Below, one piece after another: positions 1-8,440 of a DNA stretch of 64,000 bases. The position numbers and the translations under genes were made by a program. The notes under the pieces are model-generated. The model searched no databases, was not told the origin of the DNA, and was given only the letters and a program-made list of their open reading frames with translations. Source of the stretch: JALORV01 sp963712485 (GTDB lineage Bacteria > Pseudomonadota > Gammaproteobacteria > Burkholderiales > Burkholderiaceae_F); the NCBI GenBank assembly GCA_963712485.1, contig CAVQID010000042.1, forward strand, positions 149,205 to 213,204. The letters are read 5' to 3'. Each line of letters begins with the position of its first letter. The first letter of the stretch is position 1.

Positions 1-530
1 GGGGCGCCGAAGTTGACCGCGGTGTTATCGCCGTTGGTCGATGCCCAACCGTCGAGGATGCCGATCGTCGAGACGGGCAGCGAATCCAGCGAATAGACGA
101 CCACGAGGGCATAGCCGTCCTGCGAACTGCTGGTTTCGGTGACAGTAAAGTTATAAAGGCCACCCATTCCGCTATCGATAATCGGTTTGAGTATGTTGGT
201 CACGTCCGCACGGGCGGCAGTCAGTTGGCAGCACGCGGTTGCATTGGTGCCGAGACTGGTGAGGGGGCCGATCGCCATGCCCTCGATCGTGCCGCCGACG
301 CCGGCAAGGGCACCGTTGTTGAACGTCGACGTATACAGGTAGGCCGCAGTAACGGTGGCCCCGTCCGGGACGTTGGCCGAGATCGTGCCCGTCTGCGTGG
401 TCGAACCCCAGCCATCGCTGGACAAGCCAACAGTGCCGGTAAATACCTGGAAACCGGTCAGTGCGGCATGCGCACTGCCGAGTGACAGGCACGCTGCCGC
501 AGCGGCAAACATCAATCGGAACGACTTCAT
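1..530 (-). CDS. Secreted protein of unknown function, 3' end outside window
   Basis: The reading frame opens with an ATG at 530 and stays open to the window edge, so only the N-terminal 176 or so residues are visible. It starts with a clear Sec signal peptide (MKSFRLMFAAAAACLSLGSAHA) followed by a Ser/Thr/Gly/Ala-rich beta-type segment with two adjacent cysteines (ATACCQLTAA). This style is common in extracellular and PEP-CTERM-type proteins, but the C-terminus that would show a sorting signal is missing. It is probably exported. No function can be assigned. Confidence 0.7.
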   Translation of the reverse strand, partial: MKSFRLMFAAAAACLSLGSAHAALTGFQVFTGTVGLSSDGWGSTTQTGTISANVPDGATVTAAYLYTSTFNNGALAGVGGTIEGMAIGPLTSLGTNATACCQLTAARADVTNILKPIIDSGMGGLYNFTVTETSSSQDGYALVVVYSLDSLPVSTIGILDGWASTNGDNTAVNFGA

Positions 531-869
531 AGGCGGGCCCCCTGTGTGTAATGAAAGTTCACTAACGCGACGCACCTTACGCATAAGGCGTGCCCGCTCG
601 TTTCCTGAAGTTAATGTTTGCCAATCGCTTCAACGACTTGCGCGCTCGCACCGCCCCTCGCGGTGCCCTCGAATTCGTGGGTAGGAGCCGCAGCTGTAAA
701 CGAGCCCGACAACTTGCTCACGGAGTCAAGCACCTTGCGCGCGATCACTCCGACAACCATTGCCGCGCGGACCATCACCATCAGTGTCACCTGGCTGCTG
801 GATCAACTTCGCTTCGACCAGTGTTGCGAAACCACGCGGGGTGGAACGTCGTGGCCGCTGAACACAGGC
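531..869. other. Intergenic stretch, no gene recognised
   Basis: The plus-strand open frames here are rich in His/Arg/Pro and lack ribosome binding sites, as expected of chance frames in GC-rich DNA. It probably holds the promoter of the minus-strand secreted protein that starts at 530. I see no confident promoter or terminator. Confidence 0.4.
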
Positions 870-1050
870 CTACTCCGGTGGCGAGAAGTCTCCACGAGCT
901 TCCCCGATCGATGGTGCCTTGATCTCTCCGATCTTGGCACCGGCCGCCATTGCGCGGTGGAACGCTTCATTCGCAATCACCTGCGCCCGCCTCGGTGCCA
1001 AAGCGGTTCAGGGCCACCACGACGGCCCCGAACGCAAGTCTGCTGGCCTC
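870..1050 (-). pseudogene. Short coding remnant directly after the DMT permease gene
   Basis: Right after the TAA of the permease, the minus strand reads ASRLAFGAVVVALNRFGTEA in one frame. After a one-base shift it reads QVIANEAFHRAMAAGAKIGE and continues to a TAG at 870-872. The composition looks like real protein, unlike the other frames here. There is no start codon of its own and no recognisable family. It is either the tail of a decayed gene or a small ORF spoiled by an indel. Confidence 0.3.
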
Positions 1051-1899
1051 TTAGGCCACCTTCAGCGAAACCACGCCCAACACGACGGCCGCGACCCCAG
1101 CCCATCGCTGTGGCGTCAGGTGTTCCTTGAGGAGCCGCGCGCCGATCAAGCTGGCGAACAGCACCGATGTCTCTCGCAGGGAGGCGACCAGGGCCACCGG
1201 AGCCTGGGTCATAGCCCAGACCGAGATCGCGTAGGCGCCGGCCGACAACCCGCCGCCAATCAACCCCCGGGAACGACGTTCAGCCAGCATACGGGCGAAG
1301 TGCGTGCCCCGCGTGGCGAGCATGTAGACGGAAAACGGGATCGCATCCAGCACGAACAGCCATGCGATGTACGACCAGGCATTGCCGGCCAGCCGGGCGC
1401 CGCTGCCGTCGATGATGGTGTAAAGCGCGATGACACCTGCGTTGGTCAGCGCGAAGGCAACCGCGCGACCGTGTCCGTGAGGCGAACTGCGCGCGGCCGG
1501 GCGGAAGGCAAGGGCGAAAACTCCCAATGAAATCAATGCCATGCCAAGCCAGCCGACGGGGCCTGGCCATTCCTGTAGCCAGAAGATGGCGATGACGCCG
1601 GTCAGGAGCGGTGCTACCCCGCGCATCAGCGGGTAAACAAGCGACAGCTCGCCCGTGCGATAGGCGTTGATCATCAAGTAGTAGTACGCGACATGCGTCG
1701 CGACCGAGGCCAGGATGTAAGGCCAGCTCGCGGCGGCGGGCAAGGGCACGACGAAGAGAAACGGAATCGTCACCAGTCCCGCGCCGACGACGATCGCCGC
1801 TGTGTCGAGCAGCACATCGCGGCCGCCCTTGATCATCGCGTTCCACGATGCGTGCAGCAGTGCCGCCAGCAGGACGGCGAGGGAAACGGTGAGGCTCAA
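1051..1899 (-). CDS. EamA/DMT-family permease
   Basis: This is a predicted inner-membrane transporter of the drug/metabolite superfamily, about 282 residues. It has about ten hydrophobic segments arranged as two EamA repeats; the second includes AMTQAPVALVASLRETSVLF and ends GVAAVVLGVVSLKVA. The hydrophobic part begins at LTVSLAVLLAALLHASWNA, so I place the start at the TTG at 1899. The frame runs open much further upstream, but that part is Arg-rich and not protein-like. No clear Shine-Dalgarno supports the TTG, so the start is uncertain. The substrate is unknown; small metabolites or amino acids are typical for the family. Confidence 0.75.
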   Translation of the reverse strand: MSLTVSLAVLLAALLHASWNAMIKGGRDVLLDTAAIVVGAGLVTIPFLFVVPLPAAASWPYILASVATHVAYYYLMINAYRTGELSLVYPLMRGVAPLLTGVIAIFWLQEWPGPVGWLGMALISLGVFALAFRPAARSSPHGHGRAVAFALTNAGVIALYTIIDGSGARLAGNAWSYIAWLFVLDAIPFSVYMLATRGTHFARMLAERRSRGLIGGGLSAGAYAISVWAMTQAPVALVASLRETSVLFASLIGARLLKEHLTPQRWAGVAAVVLGVVSLKVA

Positions 1900-2041
1900 G
1901 GGCGCGGACGGGTCTTGGTGGGAGGAGGCGGGCGGATCGTACCGGCCTATCGCGTGGTGCCGGCGATGAACCTGCGTTTCCCGCGAGTACCTTTGCTGCG
2001 CGCGATCGTACGATCCATCGCGTCTGCGGTTGCCGGTCAGC

Positions 2042-2353
2042 ATGCAGCGAAGCCTCGCCCTGGCACTGCTGATCCTCGTCGCAAGCTGCGCGGCGGCGAT
2101 CCCGAGCCTCCGGTTGCCGTTGCGCAGGCAATAGCTTCGGCGTCGCGTCGACCGCACGCGCAGGCCAACGGATCGTCGGCGCCCTGCAGAACGTGCATCG
2201 TCGATCTGGATGTGACCCGCTGCAGGACCGCCGAACACTGCGTCGCGCCGCTTCGCCGCCGATCTGGCGCGGCGTTACCGCATAGCCGTCGACCTGCACG
2301 GTGAAGGATCGCCGGTGTCGGTCACGTTGAACGGCCAGTGCAACGCCGGATAG
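2042..2353 (+). CDS. Small lipoprotein, interrupted by two compensating frameshifts
   Basis: ATG at 2042 begins MQRSLALALLILVASC, a typical lipoprotein signal with the lipobox VASC. That frame stops after about 30 codons, but neighbouring frames continue with protein-like sequence (CRTCIVDLDVTRC, then RRYRIAVDLHGEGSPVSVTL) and end at TAG 2351-2353 in the original frame. Two opposite indels would give about 103 residues with several cysteines. No family recognised. It may be a pseudogene or a victim of sequence errors. Confidence 0.4.
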
Positions 2354-2377
2354 TTCGGAGGTCGCGATGCAGATCGA

Positions 2378-3493
2378 TCAGACGACGACCGCATCGGCGG
2401 GCGTGTACGGCAGCTTCAGCGCCTTTGAAACCGCCTTGTAAGTGACTTTTCCGAGCGCCACGTTCAGTCCTTCTTTCAAGTGCGGGTTCTCGGAGAGCGC
2501 CCGGCGCCAGCCCTTGTCGGCGATCTGCAGTCCGAACGGCAGCGTCGCGTTGTTAAGGGCATAGGTCGACGTCCGCGGCACCGCGCCGGGCATGTTCGCC
2601 ACCATGTAATGCACAACGCCGTCGACGACGTAGGTTGGATCCGCATGCGTCGTCGGGCGCGAGGTTTCGCAGCTGCCGCCCTGGTCGATCGCGACGTCGA
2701 CGATGACCGAACCACGTTTCATCTGCGGCAGCATGGCGCGGGTCACCAGCTTGGGCGCGGCGTCGCCGGGGATCAGCACTCCGGAGATGACGAGGTCCGC
2801 GCGCAGCACTTCGCGTTCGACGTTGTCGCGATTCGAAAACACGGTGATCGCGCGGCCATTGAACATCGCATCGATGCGCCGCAGGGCGTCGATCGAGCGG
2901 TCGATGACGACGACCTGCGCGCCGGTGCCGACCGCCATCTGGGCGGCATTCGTCCCGACCACGCCGGCACCGAGGATGACGATGCGGCCCGGCGCGACGC
3001 CTGCCACGCCGCCCAGCAGCATGCCCATGCCGCCTGAGGATTTCTCGAGGCAGCGCGCGCCGGCCTGCACGGCCAGCCGCCCGGCGACCTCCGACATCGG
3101 CGCGAGCAGCGGCAGTCCACCGGTCGGCGAAGTCACGGTTTCGTAGGCGATGCAGATCGCGCCGCTTTTCACGAGGTCGGCCGCCTGCTCCGGATCGGGC
3201 GCAAGGTGCAGGTAAGTGAAAAGTATCTGGCCTTCGCGCAGCATCGCACGCTCGATCGCCTGCGGCTCCTTGACCTTGACGATCATGTCGGCGCGCCGGA
3301 ACACGTCGTCGGCGCTGGAGGCGATCTGGCCGCCGGCGCGTAGATAGTCGTCGTCGCTGGCGCCGATGCCGCTGCCGGCATCGGTCTGTACCAGCACCTG
3401 GTGGCCATGCGCGACCATTTCCCGCACCGATGACGGCGTTAGCCCGACGCGGTATTCATGGACCTTGATTTCCTTCGGAACGCCGACCAGCAT
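2378..3493 (-). CDS. ald: Alanine dehydrogenase
   Basis: A 371-residue protein, the usual length of NAD-dependent L-alanine dehydrogenase, which converts alanine to pyruvate and ammonia in the cytosol. Seen: the N-terminal signature GVPKEIKVHEYRVGLTP, the substrate-site KVKEPQ, and the Rossmann motif ILGAGVVGTNAAQMAVG near residue 170, followed by an acidic VVVID. It lies 9 bases after the flavoprotein gene on the same strand, so it is probably the last gene of the catabolic operon running from 11197. There it could use alanine released by the upstream enzymes; that link is inference. Confidence 0.93.
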   Translation of the reverse strand: MLVGVPKEIKVHEYRVGLTPSSVREMVAHGHQVLVQTDAGSGIGASDDDYLRAGGQIASSADDVFRRADMIVKVKEPQAIERAMLREGQILFTYLHLAPDPEQAADLVKSGAICIAYETVTSPTGGLPLLAPMSEVAGRLAVQAGARCLEKSSGGMGMLLGGVAGVAPGRIVILGAGVVGTNAAQMAVGTGAQVVVIDRSIDALRRIDAMFNGRAITVFSNRDNVEREVLRADLVISGVLIPGDAAPKLVTRAMLPQMKRGSVIVDVAIDQGGSCETSRPTTHADPTYVVDGVVHYMVANMPGAVPRTSTYALNNATLPFGLQIADKGWRRALSENPHLKEGLNVALGKVTYKAVSKALKLPYTPADAVVV

Positions 3494-3502
3494 GGGTGTC
3501 CT

Positions 3503-5977
3503 CTAGCTCTTGGTTCTCGACGAGGCCGGATCGTACGGGGCTTTAAGCGACACCGTCGCGCCAAGGCGCTCGCCGGCGAGGTCCACGGTGTAACGGCCGG
3601 CATCGATCCAGGCCGAGTCGGCGGCGCCGTACGCATTGCTGATGAGACCAAGCGCGACCGGCTGGCCGACGGTATGGCCAAAGGCGGCGGAGGTCACGAA
3701 TCCGACCGGGACGTTGTTGCGCAGTATGAGTTCGCCGCCCCACAGGTTCGTGTGCGCGGCGTCGACGACCAGCGAGACGACGCGCCGCGCGACCGCCGCG
3801 CCGCCCCCGGCGGCCCTGAGCGTCTGCAGCGCACGCTTGCCACGAAAATCCGGCTTTTCGAGCTTCACGGCGAACGCCAGCCCGGCCTCGTACGGGTTGA
3901 TGTCGGGTGACAGCTCGCGTCCCCATGCGCGGTAGCCCTTTTCCAGCCGCAGCGAATCGATCGCGTAGTAGCCGGCGTTCCGCAGGTCCAGACCGGCTCC
4001 TGCGCGCATCAGCTGCTCGTAGACACCAACAGCGAACTCGACCGGAACGTAGAGCTCCCAGCCGAGTTCGCCGACATAGGTCAGCCGTGTCGCGCGCACG
4101 GTCGCGTAGCCGAGGTCGATTTCCCGGGAACGGCCGAACGGGAACGCGGCGTTCGAGAAATCGGCAGTCGAGACCCGTTGCAGCAATTCACGCGAGCGCG
4201 GGCCCATGACGGCCAGCATCGCGAACATCGGCGTGATGTCGGTGATCGTCACGAGCGGCGTGGGCGCCAGCGTCGCGATCGCGCGTTCGATCACGTCGCG
4301 ATCGCGCACCGCCTGCGCACTGCCGGTGACGATCAGGTATTCATCATGTTCGAGGCAGGTGATCGTGAAGTCGCTCTCGTAGCCGCCGCGCTCGTTCAGC
4401 ATCCCGGTGTAGACCGTTGAGCCGGGCTCGATCGGAACGTCATTGGCCACCAGCCATTGCAGCACGGCATGCGCGTCCCTGCCCTTGACGAGAAGCTTTG
4501 CAAACGAGCTCATGTCGAAGACGGCGACGGCTTCCCGACAGGCGCGGTGTTCGGCCTCGACCCATGCGTGCCAGTTCTGGTGCCCCCAGCCGTACTCGAT
4601 GCGGGCTTCGTCGCGCGACGGCGCGAAGAAGTTCGCGCGCTCCCAGCCCATCTTCGAACCGAAGCATGCGCCGGCGTCGCGCAGCTGCGCGTACAGCGGC
4701 GAGCGCCGGAACGGTCGTGCGCTGTCCAGCTCACGATTCGGCCACGGCATCTTGTAGTGCATGCCGAGCACTTCGGCGATGCGGTCGGGCAGCCACGACT
4801 CGTTGCCGTTGAACCGTGCGAAGCGACGGCTGTCGACCGGCCACAGGTCGAGCGTCGGTTCTCCCGCGATGATCCATTCGGCCAGCGCCTTTCCGGCTCC
4901 GCCGCCCGACGCGATGCCCATCGAGTTGAAGCCGCAGCCGACATACAGGTTGGCGATGCCCGGCGCCGGGCCGACGATGAAGTTGTTGTCGGCCGTGAAC
5001 GATTCAGGTCCGTTGTAGAACTGCTTGACCTGCGCGCTTTCGAGCGCAGGAACGCGGATCATCGCGTTGTCGAGCAGGATCTGGAACGCGTCCCAGTTGT
5101 CGGGCAGGAGCTGGAACTCGAAGTTCTCCGGAATGCCGCCGCGGTGTTCGGCGCTCTGCAGCCACGGCGTGGCTTGCGGTTCGAAGCCGCCCATCAGCAG
5201 GCCGCCCACTTCTTCCTTGAAGTAGATGTAGCCATCGGGATCGCGCAGCACCGGCAGGTCGCGATGCACGCCCGGGACGCGGTCGGTGACGATGTAATAG
5301 TGTTCGCAGGAAAAAAGCGGCACCGTCACGCCGAGCCGGCGGCCGAGCGCGCGCGACCACTGGCCGCCACACAGAACGACGATATCGGCAGCGATGCGGC
5401 CGGCGTCACCGAGCTTGTTGGTCCAATCAAGATGCGTGATGCGGCGGCCCGAACCCGTCTGCGTGACCGCGCCGTCCACGCGCACGCCTTCGCAGATCTT
5501 CACGCCGCGATTGCGGGCACCTTTCGCCAGCGCGAGCGTCAGGTCGGCGGGATTGGCCTTGCCGTCGCCCGGCAGCCAGACGGCGCCCTGCAGGTCGGCC
5601 GTGGCCATGATCGGATAGAGCGCGCCCGCCTCGTTCGGCGAGATGACGTCGCACGTGACGCCGTAGGCCTGCGCAACCGCGGCGGTGCGTTTCAGTTGCA
5701 CCATGCGGTCGGCGCTGCGCGCGACGGCGAGCGAGCCGCACTGCTTCCAGCCGGTCGAAAGGCCGGTTTCGCTCTCGAGGCGCGAGTACAGGTCGGTGGA
5801 ATAGCGGATCAGCCGCGTCATGCTCTCGTGGTTGCGCAACTGGCCGACCAGTCCGGCGGCGTGCCAGGTGGTCCCCGACGTCAGCCGCCCCTGTTCCAGC
5901 AGCACGACATCGGTCTCGCCGAACGAACTCAGGTGATACGCGACCGAGCAGCCCATGATGCCGCCGCCGATCACCAC
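3503..5977 (-). CDS. FAD-dependent dimethylglycine/sarcosine dehydrogenase-like protein
   Basis: An 824-residue two-part enzyme. The N-terminal half is a DAO-type flavoprotein with the FAD motif VIGGGIMGCSVAYHL at the very start and TSGTTWHAAGL, whose His (about residue 39) aligns with the covalent flavin His of dimethylglycine and sarcosine dehydrogenases. The C-terminal half is a GCV_T aminomethyltransferase module that normally passes the released one-carbon unit to tetrahydrofolate. Likely reaction: oxidative N-demethylation of a methylated glycine. The start is doubtful: the frame begins inside the FAD motif, while ATG at 6035 in another frame gives MVVDEALTTQARPPQAR. A one-base shift in the GCGCGCGCGG run near 5985-5995 would join the two. 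Confidence 0.85.
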   Translation of the reverse strand: MVIGGGIMGCSVAYHLSSFGETDVVLLEQGRLTSGTTWHAAGLVGQLRNHESMTRLIRYSTDLYSRLESETGLSTGWKQCGSLAVARSADRMVQLKRTAAVAQAYGVTCDVISPNEAGALYPIMATADLQGAVWLPGDGKANPADLTLALAKGARNRGVKICEGVRVDGAVTQTGSGRRITHLDWTNKLGDAGRIAADIVVLCGGQWSRALGRRLGVTVPLFSCEHYYIVTDRVPGVHRDLPVLRDPDGYIYFKEEVGGLLMGGFEPQATPWLQSAEHRGGIPENFEFQLLPDNWDAFQILLDNAMIRVPALESAQVKQFYNGPESFTADNNFIVGPAPGIANLYVGCGFNSMGIASGGGAGKALAEWIIAGEPTLDLWPVDSRRFARFNGNESWLPDRIAEVLGMHYKMPWPNRELDSARPFRRSPLYAQLRDAGACFGSKMGWERANFFAPSRDEARIEYGWGHQNWHAWVEAEHRACREAVAVFDMSSFAKLLVKGRDAHAVLQWLVANDVPIEPGSTVYTGMLNERGGYESDFTITCLEHDEYLIVTGSAQAVRDRDVIERAIATLAPTPLVTITDITPMFAMLAVMGPRSRELLQRVSTADFSNAAFPFGRSREIDLGYATVRATRLTYVGELGWELYVPVEFAVGVYEQLMRAGAGLDLRNAGYYAIDSLRLEKGYRAWGRELSPDINPYEAGLAFAVKLEKPDFRGKRALQTLRAAGGGAAVARRVVSLVVDAAHTNLWGGELILRNNVPVGFVTSAAFGHTVGQPVALGLISNAYGAADSAWIDAGRYTVDLAGERLGATVSLKAPYDPASSRTKS

Positions 5978-6070
5978 GATCCGCGCGCGCCTGCGGCGGC
6001 CGCGCCTGCGTCGTCAGTGCCTCATCCACCACCATTGCCTCCCCGCGATCCTTGTCGTTGTTCTGCGGGC

Positions 6071-6240
6071 GGAGCGCCCGGCCGCTCCGAAGCGAGCCCG
6101 CTAATCAGTCATTGCGACCGCGTAGCGGTCGTGCCGCGACCGGTGCACGTGCGCCCCGAAGGGTCGCGTACACCGGGAGCGCCGGGCAAGCGGCCGTATC
6201 GTGAGCGATGCACGTGCGACCCGCAGGGTCGCGTACATCG
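6071..6240. repeat. Cluster of four GC-rich hairpins (REP-like)
   Basis: Four inverted repeats stand in a row between the flavoprotein and aldehyde dehydrogenase genes. They are GGAGCG/CGCTCC at 6071-6088; CGACCGC-GTA-GCGGTCG at 6115-6131; a longer imperfect one with arms CCGGTG/CACCGG at 6140-6176; and one with outer arms CGATG/CATCG and perfect inner arms GCGACCC-GCA-GGGTCGC at 6206-6240. The last two are variant copies of one about 36-base unit (core CACGTGCG...GGGTCGCGTAC). They could be REP-type elements, mRNA stabilisers or a partial terminator inside the operon. Confidence 0.6.
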
Positions 6241-6241
6241 T

Positions 6242-7610
6242 TCACGCACTGCGTAGATGCCACGCCTTCGGCCGCGTGAATGTTTCGATGCCGTAGGTCG
6301 ACAGCGTCAGTCCGACGCCGGAATGCCCGACGCCGCTCCACGGCAGCCGCGGGCTGACCCGATCGCAGCAGTTCCAGTAGACCGAGCCCGCATGCACCTG
6401 GGCGAGGATGTGGCGCGCACGCGCTTCATCGCGCGTGTAGACACCTGCAGTCAGCCCGTATTCCGTGTCGTTCATCAGTCGCACGGCTTCCTCGTCGTCG
6501 GCCACACTCTGGATGCCGATGATCGGTCCGAAGCTCTCCTCGCGCATCAGTTCCATGGAGTGGTCGACGTCGGAGAAAACTGTCGGCGCGAACCAGTTTC
6601 CGGGCCCGGCCAGGCGCTCGCCGCCCACCAGCAGGCGCGCGCCCTTGGCGCTCGCATCGGCGACCTGGCGCTCCAGCACGTCGATCTGCGGCGCCCGCGT
6701 CAGCGGTCCGATGTAGGCGGCCTCATCGGTCGGATCGCTGACCGTGAAGCCCCGGACCTCGCGCACGAATGCCTCGACGAAGGCGTCGTGGATCGCCTCG
6801 TGCACATAGATGCGCTCGACCGAGCAGCAGCTCTGGCCGGTGTTGTACATCGCGCCATCGGCGAGCGACGCGGCTGCGGCCGGGACGTCGACGTCTTCAC
6901 AGACATACGTCGGATCCTTGCCGCCGAGCTCGAGTTGCAGCTTGATCATGCCGCGGTCCGATCGCCTGCGCGATCTTCGCGCCGGTCGCATACGAGCCGG
7001 TGAAGAACACGCCGTCGACCGGCTGTGCCAGCAGGGCCGAACCCACCGCTCCGGCGCCGACCAGGACCTGAAAAGCCTCCTGCGGAACGCCGGCGACATG
7101 CAGAAGCTTGCCGATCTCGAGGCCGGTCAGCGTCGCGAACTCCGACGGCTTGTAGAGCACGGCGTTGCCTGCAATCAGCGCCGGCACGAAGACGTTGGCG
7201 CCGACGAAGTACGGATAGTTCCAGGCCGAGATGTTGGCAATGACGCCGAGCGGTTCGTGGGTGATCAGCTCGCGCATGCCGCCTTCGTCGAACACCTGGC
7301 GCGGCGCCAGCGTGCGCTCCGACTCGGCGAGAAAGAAATCGAGGCGCGCGAGCACGCCATTGATTTCGTTGCGCGCTTGCCGGATCGGCTTGCCCACCTC
7401 CGAAGTGAGTACCGCCGCAAGGCGCTCCAGGTCGCGCACGAGTTCGCCGCGGAAGCGGCGAATGCATTCGAGGCGTGCGCCGAGGGGTTGCGCCGCCCAG
7501 CGCGGCTGGACCTCCCGCGCGCGCTGGTATGCCGCGGCGACCGTCTCGGCCGTGTCGTCGGGCAACTCGGCAATGACGCGGCCATTCGCGGGGTTGATCA
7601 CGGTCAGCAT
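6242..7610 (-). CDS. NAD(P)-dependent aldehyde dehydrogenase (one frameshift)
   Basis: The gene is about 456 residues in all. It begins at ATG 7610 (MLTVINPANGRVIAELPDD), overlapping the stop of the upstream hydrolase as ATGcTGA. Family motifs: ISAWNYPYFVGANVFVPAL, the general-base ELGGKDP and the nucleophile segment YNTGQSCCSVERIYV. The frame breaks once at about 6950-6960: the N-terminal frame ends ...AQAIGPR and the next frame resumes MIKLQLELGGKDP, so one extra base is likely. It would oxidise the aldehyde made by the adjacent Fe-alcohol dehydrogenase. The exact substrate is not readable; gamma-glutamyl-aminoaldehydes or aminoaldehydes fit the context. Confidence 0.85.
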
Positions 7611-8440
7611 GCGGAAGCCGTGTCGCGGCGGGCAGAACGCACCGCCTCGAGGAAGTCGGTGAGCAGCGGATCGCCAGACAGCAGCGACGTGTTGTTCCAG
7701 TCGTGGAATTCCGGGTGCCATTGCACCGCGGCCACGTAGGACTGCACCGGGCCGCGGGCGGTGTCGTAACGGATCGCTTCGATCATGCCGTCGTTCGGAC
7801 AGCGCGCCTCGACGTTGAAAAATGGCGCCAGCTCCCTGATGCCCTGGTGATGCACGCTGTTGACGACGTAGTGCGGCAGCGGCCGGTCGGGTGCCTTGAA
7901 TCCGGGGTGGGGATACAGCTCGGCGAGGCGCGTGCCCGGCACGAACTCGATCGTGTGGAAGTTCTGGTCATACAGTCGCGCGTTACGGTGTTCGATCGCT
8001 GCGGGCATCTGCGTCGAGATATCCTGGTAGAGGGTGCCACCGAAGGCCACATTGATCACCTGCAGGCCCCGACAGATTCCGAGCACGGGTTTGCGCGCGT
8101 CGATGAATGCCCGCAGCAGTGCGATTTCATATTCGTCGCGGATGCGGTCGCCGCTCCACTCGGGCCGCAGCGGTTCCTCGCCGTAGCTGCCGGGCCACAT
8201 GTCGGAGCCGCCCTCGAGCACGAGGCCGTCGAGCCGTTCGGCGTAGTCGCCCAGCGCGACATCGCCGCGCCTCGTCGGGCCTTCCGGCGACGGGATCACC
8301 AGAGCCAGCGCGCCGGACGACTGCACCCAGTGCACGATCGATTGCTCGACATACTGCAGGGTCTTGCCGGTAAAGACTGGTCGCGCCGGGTCGGCGTGGA
8401 AGAAGCATGCCGAAATGCCGATGGTCGGGCGTGTCGTCAT
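7604..8440 (-). CDS. Class I glutamine amidotransferase-like gamma-glutamyl-amide hydrolase (PuuD/IpuF type)
   Basis: 278 residues, peptidase C26 family, like gamma-glutamyl-GABA hydrolase PuuD. The nucleophile elbow GICRGLQVINVAFGGTLYQD carries the Cys, and the His-Glu pair sits in AVQWHPEF near the C-terminus; an N-terminal ISACFF strand fits the fold. It is likely to cleave a gamma-glutamyl amide, returning glutamate. The start at 8440 overlaps the Fe-ADH stop (ATGA) and the stop overlaps the ALDH start, so the three are translationally coupled. Enzymes of this type work after an ADH and ALDH in gamma-glutamylated amine pathways, in line with this order. Confidence 0.85.
   Translation of the reverse strand: MTTRPTIGISACFFHADPARPVFTGKTLQYVEQSIVHWVQSSGALALVIPSPEGPTRRGDVALGDYAERLDGLVLEGGSDMWPGSYGEEPLRPEWSGDRIRDEYEIALLRAFIDARKPVLGICRGLQVINVAFGGTLYQDISTQMPAAIEHRNARLYDQNFHTIEFVPGTRLAELYPHPGFKAPDRPLPHYVVNSVHHQGIRELAPFFNVEARCPNDGMIEAIRYDTARGPVQSYVAAVQWHPEFHDWNNTSLLSGDPLLTDFLEAVRSARRDTASAC

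Noticed and set aside
4457..6256. 599-residue open frame on the plus strand
   Set aside because: It is antisense to the FAD flavoprotein, full of Arg/Ala/Asp and lacking a ribosome site; a by-product of GC-rich codon use.
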